Counted from the stretch's first letter, positions 34,701-44,495 are shown. The stretch: DNA of 64,000 bases from Cliona cf. orientalis (GCA_963930775.1 OZ005703.1:4340001-4404000), one strand, 5' to 3'. The notes: generated by a model from the letters alone, not told the origin. Numbers and translations are program-made.

Positions 34701-35397
34701 CTTTGATGATAACTTTGGCGGAGGTAATGTGCTCAAGAACAACCTAGCCTTTAACATGGTGCGTGAAACGCAGGACTGTGGACCCTTCAACTTCTTTGAC
34801 CGAGTACCTTACATTACCAGGCTATATGATGGTAAGACACCTTCATTGATGCCCGCCATGTCGTACATTCACAATAATTTTGTCATGTCCAATTATCATT
34901 CGATATGGCCCCTTGATCATGATGATGGTTCATGCTACTGGGTGGACACCAATAACTTTCTGGTCTATGGCGGCTACAAGAACAACCTTGGACACTCAAA
35001 GACAACCCTGAATAACACCTATATCTATCCAGATGCTGTTCACTATAACCTAGAGCGATTTTTTATTCCATGGCCTTACTGTGCTACTGATGTGTATGTA
35101 ACCCTAGACAAGTCTAGCTGGGGGGAGGTGTGGGCAAACAACAAATGTGTCATCGGTAATCCAAATATTTACTACTTTACTTCCTGTGATCCTGAACAGG
35201 ATAATCGAGATCTTGTTCCATTGACGTTCAGTAATGAATTTTATGCCCCAAATAAGGATATCTATATCAAATGTGGAGATCAACAGCTGACCTTCGAGGA
35301 ATATAAAGAATTAGGATTTGAAGGAGGAAGTGTTGTTCATGATATCATTGATGCAGCAACAATTGTTGCGTGGGGAAGTGAACTGTTTGGTCTTTGA
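25775..35397 (+). CDS. Secreted PAN + right-handed beta-helix protein, 2 exons
   Basis: Exon 1 (25775-25966, 64 codons) starts with a signal peptide (MVSAIVLFFVFIVGSATA) and ends CGA|GTAAGT. Exon 2 (32863-35397) follows a TTTCATAG acceptor and continues in phase to a TGA; 908 aa in total. The join across a 6.9-kb intron is inferred from phase, splice signals and continuity of an AxxYDALQLSSC-type segment. Exon 2 opens with a pectate-lyase-like start (VYVDPNTGDDENPGTSSQPV, about residues 109-128). Residues 224-288 are a PAN/Apple-like insert with Cys239, 243, 249 and 266. After a long middle region, about 510-700 show parallel beta-helix rungs (repeated asparagine-rich GNxF and NNLM turns). 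The motif GLNFDDNFGGGN and a following ETQDCGPFNFFDR are conserved in similar proteins of marine eukaryotes. Likely extracellular and carbohydrate-binding or -cleaving, but no catalytic residues can be assigned. The intron carries at least eight transposable elements. Confidence 0.85.
26338..27005 (+). mobile_element. CG-rich-ended nonautonomous element, family 2
   Basis: Starts TTACCCCGCGCGCATGCGCA and ends CAATGTGCGCGCGGGGTA, imperfect inverted ends. Shares its interior with 2099-2700 and with 54310-54905 (inverted). It has no ORF of note and includes a 90-bp tandem duplication at 26761-26950. It lies in the intron of the beta-helix gene. Confidence 0.7.
26761..26950. repeat. Two-copy tandem duplication, unit ~95 bp
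   Basis: The block starting CAATGATGCTTTGGCTGATA and ending CAAGCAACAACGAAAG occurs twice in direct succession with very few differences (GGGG versus AGGG and a short indel). The near identity implies a recent local duplication inside the family-2 element. Confidence 0.85.
27721..28243 (+). mobile_element. CCCTCGGCGC-ended nonautonomous element, family 1, copy 1
   Basis: Begins ACCCTCGGCGCATGCGCGAG and ends GCGCCGAGGGT. Contains a GTGTGT tract, then GTCAGCTGCTACATACCTGG, and conserved words such as GAAAGAGACAGCGATGGCTT. Further copies lie at 32012-32504, 49311-49855 and (inverted) 57053-57603. No long ORF. In the beta-helix gene intron. Confidence 0.75.
28735..28930. repeat. Dispersed AT-rich repeat, second copy of 6560-6720
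   Basis: Same ordered words as the copy at 6560-6720, including ATATTTCATGCGATAA and AAGCCAGGCT. No coding potential. Confidence 0.55.
28983..29030. repeat. Short hairpin, TAGTCTCG...CRAGACTA type
   Basis: TAGTCTCGCAAGCCAGAC faces its near complement ending TTGCAAGACTA across a short loop. Similar hairpins with the same ends lie at 40892-40947 and 52753-52786. Confidence 0.65.
29291..29643. mobile_element. TTAA-flanked MITE with AGGTGCTCTG ends
   Basis: TTAA at both borders encloses inverted ends AGGTGCTCTGGAACAGAAG and its complement ending CAGAGCACCT. The 353-bp interior has no clear gene. A TTAA duplication is typical of piggyBac-type transposition. In the beta-helix gene intron. Confidence 0.65.
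30034..30202. mobile_element. MITE, TACTGTAGTGTCC family, second copy
   Basis: Ends TACCGTAGTGTCCCGGGTAA and GGACACTACAGTA, with TA borders. The interior matches 5834-5987 in reverse orientation. Confidence 0.75.
30818..31260. mobile_element. MITE with TACCGTATAGCGGGAAATTT ends, copy 1
   Basis: Terminal inverted repeats of about 40 bp (TACCGTATAGCGGGAAATTT... and the matching ...AAATTTCCCGCTATACGGTA), TA borders, 443 bp. The interior contains TGACCTTTGACCTATAGG and a GCTAGCAGCTGCGCAATGCG stretch. The same element is at 39200-39639 in inverted orientation. Confidence 0.85.
32012..32504 (+). mobile_element. Family-1 element, copy 2 (degenerate right end)
   Basis: Starts ACCCTCGGCGCATGCGGGAG. 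The right end has decayed to GCGCCAAAGGTTT. Same internal order of words as 27721-28243. It lies just upstream of exon 2 of the beta-helix gene. Confidence 0.7.
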
Positions 35398-36959
35398 AAA
35401 TAAATTTTTCATTATAATAATACTTTTCTTAGAATACAATCATGATAATCATTAATGTCTGCATTGCATTTTAATTAGGACTATGGCATTTTGTAATGTA
35501 AAACTTCTGAATAATGAACACATAATTATAAGATTGGTACAGGTACCCATAGTATTATACAGTGGCCACATCGATCCTTCAATTGGAGCTCTCTAGAGCA
35601 CATACATAATATTATAATATTACAAGGAGTGAGCTCGCTTCGCTCGCTCACTCCTTTATCCTTGTGCTATTATTGTGCATGTGTGGTCGACGACCTTTAC
35701 CTACGTATTTGTGCGCATGTGCACATCCTGCCTAATCATGTGACTTTGTCAATCACCTAGCTAAAGCATTCGTTACTTGTCTTGCAGCTTCGCTCACAAG
35801 GGGTCCCAAGAAAAGACGTTTAGAATAGAATCGCCTCCCTCTGGAAAGCACCTATGGGCAACATCGACTCCAGAATGTCACTCTTTCGCATTCTCCAGGC
35901 CGCCATATGTAAGTGTACAGTTCAGTCTAAATACTGTCCTGCCGTTTTTTTTAAGCAGCTCACTTTAGTGGCTGCTGGGCCATAGCCAGCCGCCGTTAGT
36001 TGGCTGTCTGCTGTATCGTCCCAAGTCCAGTGACGCCCAGAAAGAAAACTTTTTAGCTCGGGTCAAATCACTTCCGGTCACCTCCCGCTCGGACGGACGC
36101 ACGGACGCACGGACAACTATAATCTTAGTATAATGATACTGACTGAGCTTTGCATGCTAGTTTGGATGCCACACTTAAGTTAATAGCACTGGGCATATAA
36201 ACAGGATTATTATGATATAATAATATAGTAGAAACAGCTCTTGCCTGTGGTGATACAAGTTAATTTACAGCAGTCCAAAAATTTATTTTAGCATCTACTG
36301 GTGGTAACATGAGGCACCGTTTTAAAGATCTCTATTCAATTTCCTTTTCAAATTAAATTCAGCTTAAATTTTGGAAGACATGTCTCCCTCCAAAACTTAA
36401 TCTCAGTGAAGTCATATGCATGGAAGTGCAGTGTAGCTCATCCTGAGAGGAATAAAATATCATCACCTTCCTGGCCTGTAATTATGGTATGAATTACCAG
36501 GGTATAATAATTAATATGCATGAGCAAAGCTGTAGTTAACTAATAATTTTCAGGGGGTCATTCTCAGAGATATTGATCGTGACTATATTTATGCTGTCTG
36601 TGTTACAATCAATACAGCTAGCGAAGTGCATGCTATTATACGATGTCACAAGGATACATGTACCTCTAGTAAACCTTTTTTTAGCTATCTCTCCAGGGGT
36701 ACATGCAAACAGAAGGCTTTTATCATGGATACTAATTAATCTGTATTACATTGATGACCATCACCCATACATGTAATAGACTCAGAAAGCTGTTAGCTGG
36801 AAGCCAATAGTCATTCCTGGGCTAATCTGAAAAGGTATCACTATGTGATTGAGAAGATGATTGAATAATTTATATAAATTATTGATTGTAACTGCAGTGT
36901 ACACAATAATGAATAAGGGTGGGGGGAGTTGACAAACAATAATAGCAACAATAAAATTA
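35398..36959. other. Intergenic region, mostly featureless
   Basis: 3' flank of the beta-helix gene, then AT-rich sequence. Contains a small hairpin at about 35630-35656 (GAGTGAGCTCGCTTCGCTCG...), an isolated exon-like stretch at 35788-35908, and three successive GGACGGACGCACGGACGCAC-type words near 36093-36113. I see no complete gene. Confidence 0.5.
35788..35908 (+). pseudogene. Isolated exon-like fragment, weakly FERM C-lobe-like
   Basis: A 121-bp open stretch bounded by CTTGCAG and GTAAGT. Its translation includes KTFRIESPPSGKHLWATSTP and ECHSF, reminiscent of the KHLWxxxxExHxFF segment of FERM C-terminal lobes. No neighbouring exons of such a gene are seen, so it is either a captured or relic exon or a chance match. 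Confidence 0.3.
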
Positions 36960-39660
36960 TTACATCCTGAGTCCCAATTCCAAAATCGATTCGGCCTCGC
37001 GATGAGGTAATTAATGACGAAATGATGATGAAAGTTACGATGAAAGTAATGATGAAATGATGATGAAAGTTATGATGAAATTATGACGAAATTGGGGGTG
37101 AAGACTACTACTTCAAAATGTTTAGCTCGCATAACAGGGTGAAATGATAATGAAAGTTATGATGAAATTATGACGAAATTGGGGTGAAGACTACTTCAAA
37201 ATGTTTAGCTTGCATGACAGGGTGTTCGGACCCAGAATTCGAACCTAGCGTAGAAGAGATCGTGGACTATCGATGATATATGGCGATTCTCTCAGTTCGC
37301 TTTCTTTGGTGAGCTCGCACTCGGGGGGGGGGGGGGGGGGGGTTCCCTATTCAGTCTAGCACATGGCAGGTGGAGGTCACGTCCGGGTCAACCGGCTCAA
37401 GCTGCGCGCCCCAATATACGTGTACGGAGCATGCACAGTTTGTTGACGTGTCCTAGTTCGAATTTATGGCGGCTACTTTTCATGAGGGACTCGGGATGCA
37501 GTCTAAGTTGTTCATTACGTCCAGAGTCCCAATTCCAAAAAAAAATTCGGCCTCGCGATGAGTAATTGATGAGTAATGATGAGTAATTGATGAGTAATTG
37601 ATGACGAAAGTAATGATGAAACCTATGATGTAATTGCTATGAAACTGTTTCAAAATGTTTAGCGCGCATGAAAGGTTGTTGGGACCCAGAATTCGAACCT
37701 AGCCTAGAAGAGATCGTGGACTATCCGATGATATCATTATGGCGTTTCTCTCAGTTCGCTTTCTCTAGCGAGCTCGCTTTCAGGGCAGGGGGATTTCCCT
37801 ATTCAGTCGAGCACATGGCAGGTGAAGGTCAACCGGCTCAAGCCGCGCGCCCCAATATTGTACGCATATACGGAGCATGTGCAGTTTGTCGATGTGTCCT
37901 AGTTCGAATTTATGGCGGCGTATTCGTGAGGGACTCTGGACGTAGTCTCTAAGTTTTTCATTACATCCTGAGTCCCAATTCCAAACAAAGGAATTCGGCT
38001 GACCGATGAGTAATTATGACGAAAGTAATGATGAAATGATGATGAAATTTATGATGAAATTGCTGTAAACACTGCTTCAAAATGTTTAGCTCGCACGACA
38101 GGGTGTTGGGACCCAGAACTCGAACCTAGCATAGAAGAGATTGTGGACTATCGATGATATATTATGGCGATTCTCTCAGTTCACTTTCTTTGGCGAGCTC
38201 GCACTCTGGGGGGATTTCCCTATTCAGTCTAGCACATGGCAGTGGAGGTCACGTCCGGGTCAACCGGCTCAAGCCGCGCACCCCAATATACGGAGCATGC
38301 GCAGTTTGTTGATGTGTCCTAGTTCGAATTATGGCGGCGTACAGGTAGCGAGGGACTCGGGATGTAGTCTAAATTGTTCATTACATCCCGAGTCCCAATT
38401 CGCAAAAAAGAATTCGGCCCTCGCGATGATGAAATTATGATGAAATTACGATGAAATGATGATGAAACCTATGATGAAATTTATGATGTAATTGCTCTGA
38501 ACACTGCTTCAAAATGTTTAGCGCGCATGAAAGGTTGTTGGGACCCAGAATTCGAACCTAGCGTAGAAGACATCGTGGACTATCGATGAGATATGGCGAT
38601 TTTCTCAGTTCGCCTTCTTTGGCGAGCTCGCACTCAAGGGGATTTCCCTGTTCAGTCTAGCACATGGCAGGTGGAGGTCACGTCCGGGTCAACCGGCTCA
38701 AGCCGCGCGCCCCAATATACGCGTGTACGGAGCATGCGCAGTTTGTCGACGTGTCCTAGTTCGAATTTATGGCGGCTACTTTTCATGAGGGACTCGGGAT
38801 GTAGTCTCCGAGTTGTTCATTATGTCCCGAGTCCCAATCAACAAATCAATTCGGCCAACCGATGAGGTAATTATGATGAAATGATGATGAAACCTATGAT
38901 GAAATTGGGGTGAAGACTGCTTCAAAATGTTTAGCTCACATGACAGGGTGTTGAGACCCAAAATTCAAACTTAGCGTAGAAGAGATTGTGGACTATCGAT
39001 GATATATGGCAATTCTCTCGGTTACCTTTCTTTGCTCTCTGGGGGGATTTCCCTATTTAGTCCAGCACATGGCAGGTGGAGGTCACGTCCGGGTCAACCG
39101 GCTCAAGCCGCGCGCCCCAATATTCACGTACACAGAGCATGCGCAGTTTGTCGATGTGTCCTAGTTCGAATTATGGTGGGGTACAGTAGCGCGGTGTAAT
39201 ACTGTATAGCGGGAAATTTTCGTTGGTGCTAATTTTTGTAAGATTGACCAAAACACCCTTAGAATAAATTTTCGTATTTTTTAATTTCGTATGCTTGCTG
39301 CAGGAGATTGCGCGCAGTAGTATGTGCAGTATGCAGTAACGCTAGCATCACTGGCTTCCTTGATCGCAGCGGGGCTAATCGATGCTGATAGCGGTCCACT
39401 GGGATCAGAAAGGTCACTCCATTTCGACGCCTCGATAAAGAGGCACTTTTCAGTAAGCTAGGCTTGCATTTAGCACCTGCTGCTAGCGACCGCGTGTGGC
39501 GCGTATAGGTCAAAGGTCACACACGAAAGGAAAAAATTTCACACGTTCAAATTTTCGCAGTTTTTATTTTCGTACCAAGGATGGAGCGTACGAAATATAC
39601 AAAAATTAGCACCATACGAAAATTTCCCGCTATACGGTACTTTTCATGAGGGACTCGGGA
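36960..39660. repeat. Tandem array, five units of ~360-550 bp
   Basis: Units begin near 36960, 37510, 37961, 38380 and 38817 with CATTACATCC(T/C)GAGTCCCAA. Each unit then has an ATTCGGCC...GATGAG start, a variable TGATGAAA microsatellite, CTTCAAAATGTTTAGC, a GGGACCCAGAATTCGAACCT block, a TCTCAGTTCGCTTTC block, a G-run (20 G at 37323-37342 in unit 1), AGCACATGGCAGGTGGAGGT, CGGGTCAACCGGCTCAAGCC, and GAGCATGCGCAGTTTGT. Length differences come mainly from the microsatellite and G-run. The last unit is split by a MITE (39200-39639) and resumes as CTTTTCATGAGGGACTCGGG. Confidence 0.85.
39200..39639. mobile_element. MITE with TACTGTATAGCGGGAAATTT ends, copy 2
   Basis: Inverted copy of 30818-31260, inserted at a TA within the last tandem unit of the 36960-39660 array. 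The unit continues on both sides, which gives a clean view of the insertion borders. Confidence 0.85.
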
Positions 39661-40008
39661 TGATTTCATGCCCAGTAGCAATTTATTTTTCTGCAATTAT
39701 TAGGTAGTGATGACGTAATCTATGAGGCAATTGCCAGAAAATTCAGGGTCTCCATGGAGCCTTTCTGAGACTTAAAAATCGGTACATATGTAGAGTATCT
39801 GACGCATGTATCCAGCGAATACATTACAAGCTGAGTGCTACTTTCTCTGACAAGTACTGCCGGCTGAACTTCACACGTTCTCTTGGCTGACATAATCCTG
39901 TGGATAAATAAAGCTAGCCTTGTGCTATATATAGCACGCACACTGTGTGCCATGCCGCAACCAACCTGATGTTCAGAAGCTGTATAGCGCTGTCGAGTTC
40001 GTCTCCTG

Positions 40009-40123
40009 TGATTGAAAATAATTGTCAGTGTTGAGGTCGAGAGTTGGTCTCAGACTCCATCTCTGCGATTGAGGCGCCGACATCGATGTGGCTTGGACTG
40101 TGTACGCTCTATATTGACGACCT
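40009..40123. repeat. Dispersed ~110-bp repeat, inverted copy at 49893-50000
   Basis: Shares CAGACTCCATCTCTGCGATT, GAGGCGCCGA and ATCGATGTGGCTTGGA with the reverse complement of 49893-50000. Noncoding, class unknown. Confidence 0.7.
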
Positions 40124-40216
40124 TTTACCATATGAACCATTATGCAGTTACTGAGCATGTGGTCAAGTTTTCAGTATACCAAGAAACTCTTTTCTTCATA
40201 GGAGGGGATTCGGTAG

Positions 40217-40823
40217 TTAGGATGAACTCTGGGCACCAGATTTAGCAGGGGAATCACCAATTTTTTGGATAGGTATATGTACCAAAAGATGGTTGCAACT
40301 ACAGTTCCTAAAAATGGTGCAGCTGAAGCAACAGCCAGCTGTTTTACGGACCTGCACATCAACTGGTAGCTGAAGTTTGGGCATGGGTACGTCCACATAT
40401 TCTTTGACGGTCAGTTGCATTTCAGTATTCATGAACATGGTCCATTTGTGGATGCCCTCTATTCATGTGAGCACGTAAGGAGTATCTTGCCCACCCAATA
40501 CCTTTGTCCAGTTTACCTGGAATCTCTATGGTGCTTTCATGAGATGATGGAACTCCCGATAGAAGAATAAAGTGGAATGGTAAGCTGTGATCTCCAGGTG
40601 GTAGGCTACCATCTGGTGTCCCACTCTTACTCCACAAGAATTTCGTCAGATCAACATACACTTTCTCAGCGCTGCGTACAGCTGTCGCCGAGTGGAAGCT
40701 CGAGATGCTATTTGATGAAGTCGTGTGTATGGTCGTTTTCGTCCAGCGCACTTTCCCCTCGCCCCGGAGATTGATCGCAATATCATCCAATTGCTGGGAA
40801 GAACCCTTTGGTACACCTACGTA
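40217..40823 (-). pseudogene. Arrestin-domain protein fragment, frameshifted
   Basis: From an acceptor-like GGTGTAG at 40829-40824 the reverse strand reads VPKGSSQQLDDIAINLRGEG and KVRWTKT, then KVYVDLTKFLW, LPPGDHSLPFHFIL and PSSHEST. These are the successive strands of an arrestin N domain as in ARRDC proteins. Near 40430 the frame breaks: one frame stops after HVHEY while the next carries MQLTVKEYVDVPMPKLQLPV and a KTAGCCFSC stretch typical of the start of an arrestin C domain. The frame ends at 40217 without the rest of the C domain. The first exon (strands with a YxPGE-type motif) is not seen upstream. A one-base shift in directly continuous homology, plus missing ends, points to a pseudogene; a sequencing error in a real exon cannot be excluded. 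Confidence 0.6.
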
Positions 40824-40891
40824 CTACACCAGCTCATCTTCCAATTTTCTCGTTTTTCAATCCCCCGTTCCTACTTCTATGCTTCTACACG

Positions 40892-40947
40892 TAGTCTCGT
40901 CCCCAGACCCCACCCTGCGCGGGGATTTGGGGCTGCGTACGAGACTA
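40892..40947. repeat. Short hairpin, TAGTCTCG...CGAGACTA type
   Basis: TAGTCTCGT at left pairs with ACGAGACTA at right, with CCCCAGACCCC facing GGGGATTTGGGG inside. Same ends as 28983-29030 and 52753-52786. Confidence 0.65.
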
Positions 40948-41044
40948 AACCTGAAGCCAGTGAAGTGTGAAGGGGCCGGGCTGGCCCACGCAGTACTAGG
41001 TGTACAAGGTGTCCGTACTATGTCATCTATGGTGTAGTGGTGAA

Positions 41045-42220
41045 ATGGTAGTAACACGAAAGGTAGGCATAGGTATCGTTTTAGTGATCCTGTTTACGGT
41101 TTTGCTTTCATTGACCTGGAAAACAAAGACGGTGTATGGCAGGGGGCGAGATACCAAAACACCAAGACCACTTCTCGTGCCGCTGTCGCCAAACATGGTC
41201 TCGCGATCGGATTCCACTACACCGAACAGTGCATATGTATTAGCAACTCCTACTAGTAGCACAATGACAAAAAGACCCCCCATGACTGTGATCGAGAGGT
41301 TAACTAAACAGATTGAGCGTATACCCACAAGAGGATCAGAAAGTAAAAGATTTTCAAGAATTATGTACTTGGTTCAAACCGAGAGTTGCCTTCCCAAACA
41401 TCTCAGCTCAGCCAATGGGATTGGAGACACAAACACATGTCAGTGTGATGTCCTGGTGCTCAGCTATAAACAGCAGTGCAATGAAATCAAACCACCTGAA
41501 CATGTTGAGTATCTGTTTAACTCGTCTGCTTCTTGGAATGTGGGACGAAACTTCTTGTTGGAGGTGGCAAAAAAGAGAGATCAGAACTACTTGTATTATA
41601 CACTCATGGACGATGATATCACTCTCAAGGTGGAAGGAACAAAACCACAAAATCCCTGGAGGTTTTTTGAGAACTTTCTTAGAGAATTAGAACCAGCACT
41701 TGCATCTATACGACTAGCCAACACCTGGATAAGCAATTTCAAAGCTATGGACAATTCAAGAACAAAACGTGGATGTAGCTTAAACTTTAGCGATGTTGAT
41801 AACATCCCCACTCCGTTCTTTGATCCTGCCATAAATGCATTTCACCATGAAGCAGTGGAGCACATCCTTCCCTATACGACCAGGTATGATAATGTCTCCT
41901 GGTGGTGGTCTGGGTGGTATGCCGGAATCAGAAGTGAAATAAAGTTCCCTGGGCAGGTGGTGGCACCTGCTAAGCTATTAGGAATCAATGACAAGCATCG
42001 GCCTTATCCACGGAAATCTCCAACAGAGTGGCATTCCATTGTAGGTGAAGCTGGAGCTGACCTACCTGAACAATATCGCAATGTACCGTTATATGAGGAA
42101 TGGAGGAGGCAAGGCCCAATAGGGCATTTCTTAAAGTCAACCACCCTCTGTTTACCGCCCGCACGACCACACATGATGATAAAGCCATTTGCATACCTTG
42201 AACAGGATATTCATGAGTAG
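41045..42220 (+). CDS. Type II membrane protein, putative glycosyltransferase (single exon)
   Basis: 391 aa from ATG at 41045, the first ATG before the membrane segment. A short cytoplasmic start (MVVTRK), one hydrophobic helix (about 7-25, GIGIVLVILFTVLLSLTW) and a Ser/Thr/Pro-rich stem to ~90 give the layout of Golgi glycosyltransferases. The lumenal part has CQCDVLVLSY, then SWNVGRNFLLEVA and LYYTLMDDDITL. The DDD at 189-191 after a hydrophobic strand resembles the metal-binding DxD of GT-A enzymes. Several cysteines and N-linked sites (NSS, NVS, NFS) fit a secretory protein. I cannot place it in a named family, and activity is inferred only from layout and the DDD. Intronless, unlike its neighbours, so a retrocopy origin is possible. 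No poly(A) tract is seen. Confidence 0.65.
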   Translation: MVVTRKVGIGIVLVILFTVLLSLTWKTKTVYGRGRDTKTPRPLLVPLSPNMVSRSDSTTPNSAYVLATPTSSTMTKRPPMTVIERLTKQIERIPTRGSESKRFSRIMYLVQTESCLPKHLSSANGIGDTNTCQCDVLVLSYKQQCNEIKPPEHVEYLFNSSASWNVGRNFLLEVAKKRDQNYLYYTLMDDDITLKVEGTKPQNPWRFFENFLRELEPALASIRLANTWISNFKAMDNSRTKRGCSLNFSDVDNIPTPFFDPAINAFHHEAVEHILPYTTRYDNVSWWWSGWYAGIRSEIKFPGQVVAPAKLLGINDKHRPYPRKSPTEWHSIVGEAGADLPEQYRNVPLYEEWRRQGPIGHFLKSTTLCLPPARPHMMIKPFAYLEQDIHE

Positions 42221-42817
42221 CTATGTACAGTCTGACAGCCATGTTTGATGATAACATTGCTGTCCTTGTATTTCATGTTCATGCAGGTGCATGTACTTCA
42301 TAATAATCAACCGTCCACAGAACTTGTTTTATACTGAAACAGCTGATATTGATAGTGTTCAAGTGACCAAGGAAACAGCCTAATAGCTATAATTAAGGAG
42401 CCAAGCAGAGCAAACCAGTGGAGTAGGAACCAGGGGGTCAGGGGGGCCATTGGCCCCAATATTTCAGAAGGGGGTATGTTGATGTTTTGATTCTATATAT
42501 TATTATTACCTCCCAGTGTAGCTGATAATTAAGTTGTGAGATCACAGGTACATCATGAGCCAAGCTTATGGCACACAGATTGAAATGTGTTCACATAAGC
42601 CCTAAATGTGTAATGTATGTAAGCTATTCTATCTCTTACTTGTTTGTACTGTGTATATCAAATGTTAAACTGTTAACCTAAACATGTTAACCTGTCATCC
42701 TAATTATAACCAGAATATGATATGTTGATGATGTTTGTGTGATGTAGCTATGCTTCTAGAACATTCTATAATCTCACTATATAAGTAAGCCATGTATGTC
42801 GCTCATTCCTACAATTG

Positions 42818-44067
42818 TTAAACTGAAACCTGAACAGAGATTTGCGGATTTACCCACGTTACAGATGCAGCCCTGCCCAGGAGTGACATGGAAACTTTGG
42901 CCCAAGTACTGTTGATAGTTGACACCAGAGAGTTTCTGACTGCAGAAATGAACTTGGATTTATTTAGTAGATGGTAGACGGCCATCCAAACAAAGAAACC
43001 TGGATTATTGCCTCTGACAGCCAGAAATGATAATATGGCTGCCAATGGGCAAAGTCATTATTTGCCCTGCCTAGACAGATCCACTCCTTTTCTAAAGGGG
43101 TCTGTCTTTGAGGCCCTTAAATGAACCCTTCAAGAATAGTTGGTGCTGAATTGTCATCTATTGCAATGTCATCATAACTCATGAGGTGGGTCTCTGGATT
43201 GTATGCTGACTCCGATGGAAGATATACGCATTAGCTCAGAAATGTTATAAGCTACCTGGAATTCTGCTCACTCCACAAACCACATCCTCTGCCAGCTTTG
43301 GAGCAACAAATTTGTGTCTTATTTAGCTAATTCACCAATAACTATCCTCAGGGGTATACTAAATCTTGGTTACAATAATTATTGCAATGAGGTCGGGCGA
43401 GATTCGTGAGTTAACCCATGCCAAAAATAGCTAGTAGTCCACAGTCCGATTCAGTTTGGTGTCCTAAAGTCCGGTTTGTCCACTGCAAGGAATCTAATAG
43501 CTCTGATGAATTCTTGCAGGTGAAGACTGGGTCTGAGGGAAGTTAGCAATTAAGAAAATAGTCTGTGTTTTTGCGGGACAGTGCATCAAGCCAAAGTGTT
43601 GATCTTGCCCTTGATATGAGATGCGAATAAGTGGACGTTGAATTTCACCGTTATGAAGGACAAATACAGCATGGCCTCCCTATCCTATATTCCCAGAGCT
43701 TATGATGGCAACAACTGCTGCCGAGTTATCACATTGTGAGCCTGCATGGTCTTGCCTGATCAGCTCCTACCCCAATTGCGACAGCAATTATGATAGGAAT
43801 CAATTCTGAACTGAAAGCCCCACAACTAAAATGTTCCAATGTGTCTGATATTAATTGAATGTCCAGGTTGTCCCGTCTAACTAGGGATAGCGTAGAAAAA
43901 AAGAAAAGGGTTACTTTAACCCAACTTTGGTTACCTGAGTTGCACTGATGAACAATGCATACACAGTCATCCATGAATGCATGATTTTGGAATATATAAT
44001 CATAATGTGTACCCATTGCACATAGTTTCTTGAGACGTGCATTGCTATGGAGAGCCAAGTAGAGCAA
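42818..44067 (-). pseudogene. Decayed DIRS-like retroelement (RNase H + tyrosine recombinase)
   Basis: On the reverse strand, around 43810-43740 SSELIPIIIAVAIG precedes CDNSAAVVAI (about 43738-43710), then EAMLYLSFITVKFNV and, around 43602-43571, NTLA and DALSRK. This is the order of the retroelement RNase H domain with its DNSAAV and LADALSR motifs. One-base shifts separate blocks, for example an extra T inside the LADAL region near 43588. Further downstream, 43045-42818 reads FLAVRGNNPGFFVWM, SKFISAVRNSL and a GAAS-like GRAASVTWV, matching the C-terminal tyrosine recombinase of DIRS elements. This RNase H plus recombinase pairing is diagnostic of DIRS-type elements. No reverse transcriptase core or terminal repeats were found, so the element is truncated as well as frameshifted. 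Confidence 0.65.
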
Positions 44068-44376
44068 GAGTATTTGCAGTGCTTCTGGTAATTACCACTT
44101 CACTTACTTCAATTACCAATTGCAACCACTTCACTCAATGTCATTCACCTTCATGTCCCTGTGCCAACTATAATAATTACAATAAGGTAGCCTTAGCAAC
44201 TTCATGCACGTCTCAGATATGTGAATAGCCTGGCTTCAAGTATGTTATATGATCAAAGCTAGGAATACTTTCATTCACATTCCATAATCATGGCTGGTCA
44301 CGAACTGCATTCTTTTAGCTTGTGAGTGCAACTCAGGTAACCTAAGATGGGTTAAACTAACCCTTTTGTTTTTGCA

Positions 44377-44378
<2 letters not shown>

Positions 44379-44424
<46 letters not shown>
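44379..44424. repeat. (TA)n microsatellite
   Basis: About 23 TA units with no interruption, within noncoding DNA next to the decayed retroelement. Confidence 0.95.
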
Positions 44425-44426
<2 letters not shown>

Positions 44427-44495
44427 ATTCCAATTTGCCACAAACTTGTGCCACCAATGGATATCTAATTGGGCAGATAAGTTTAGTCTACATAG

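Noticed and set aside
37668-39199. Series of similar ~90-codon frames (GDFPVQSSTWQ type)
   Set aside because: They recur with the tandem repeat unit, differ by frameshifts and lack conserved starts.
36960-39660. CRISPR-like array
   Set aside because: Units are hundreds of bases long, without short identical repeats and unique spacers, and the genome is clearly eukaryotic.
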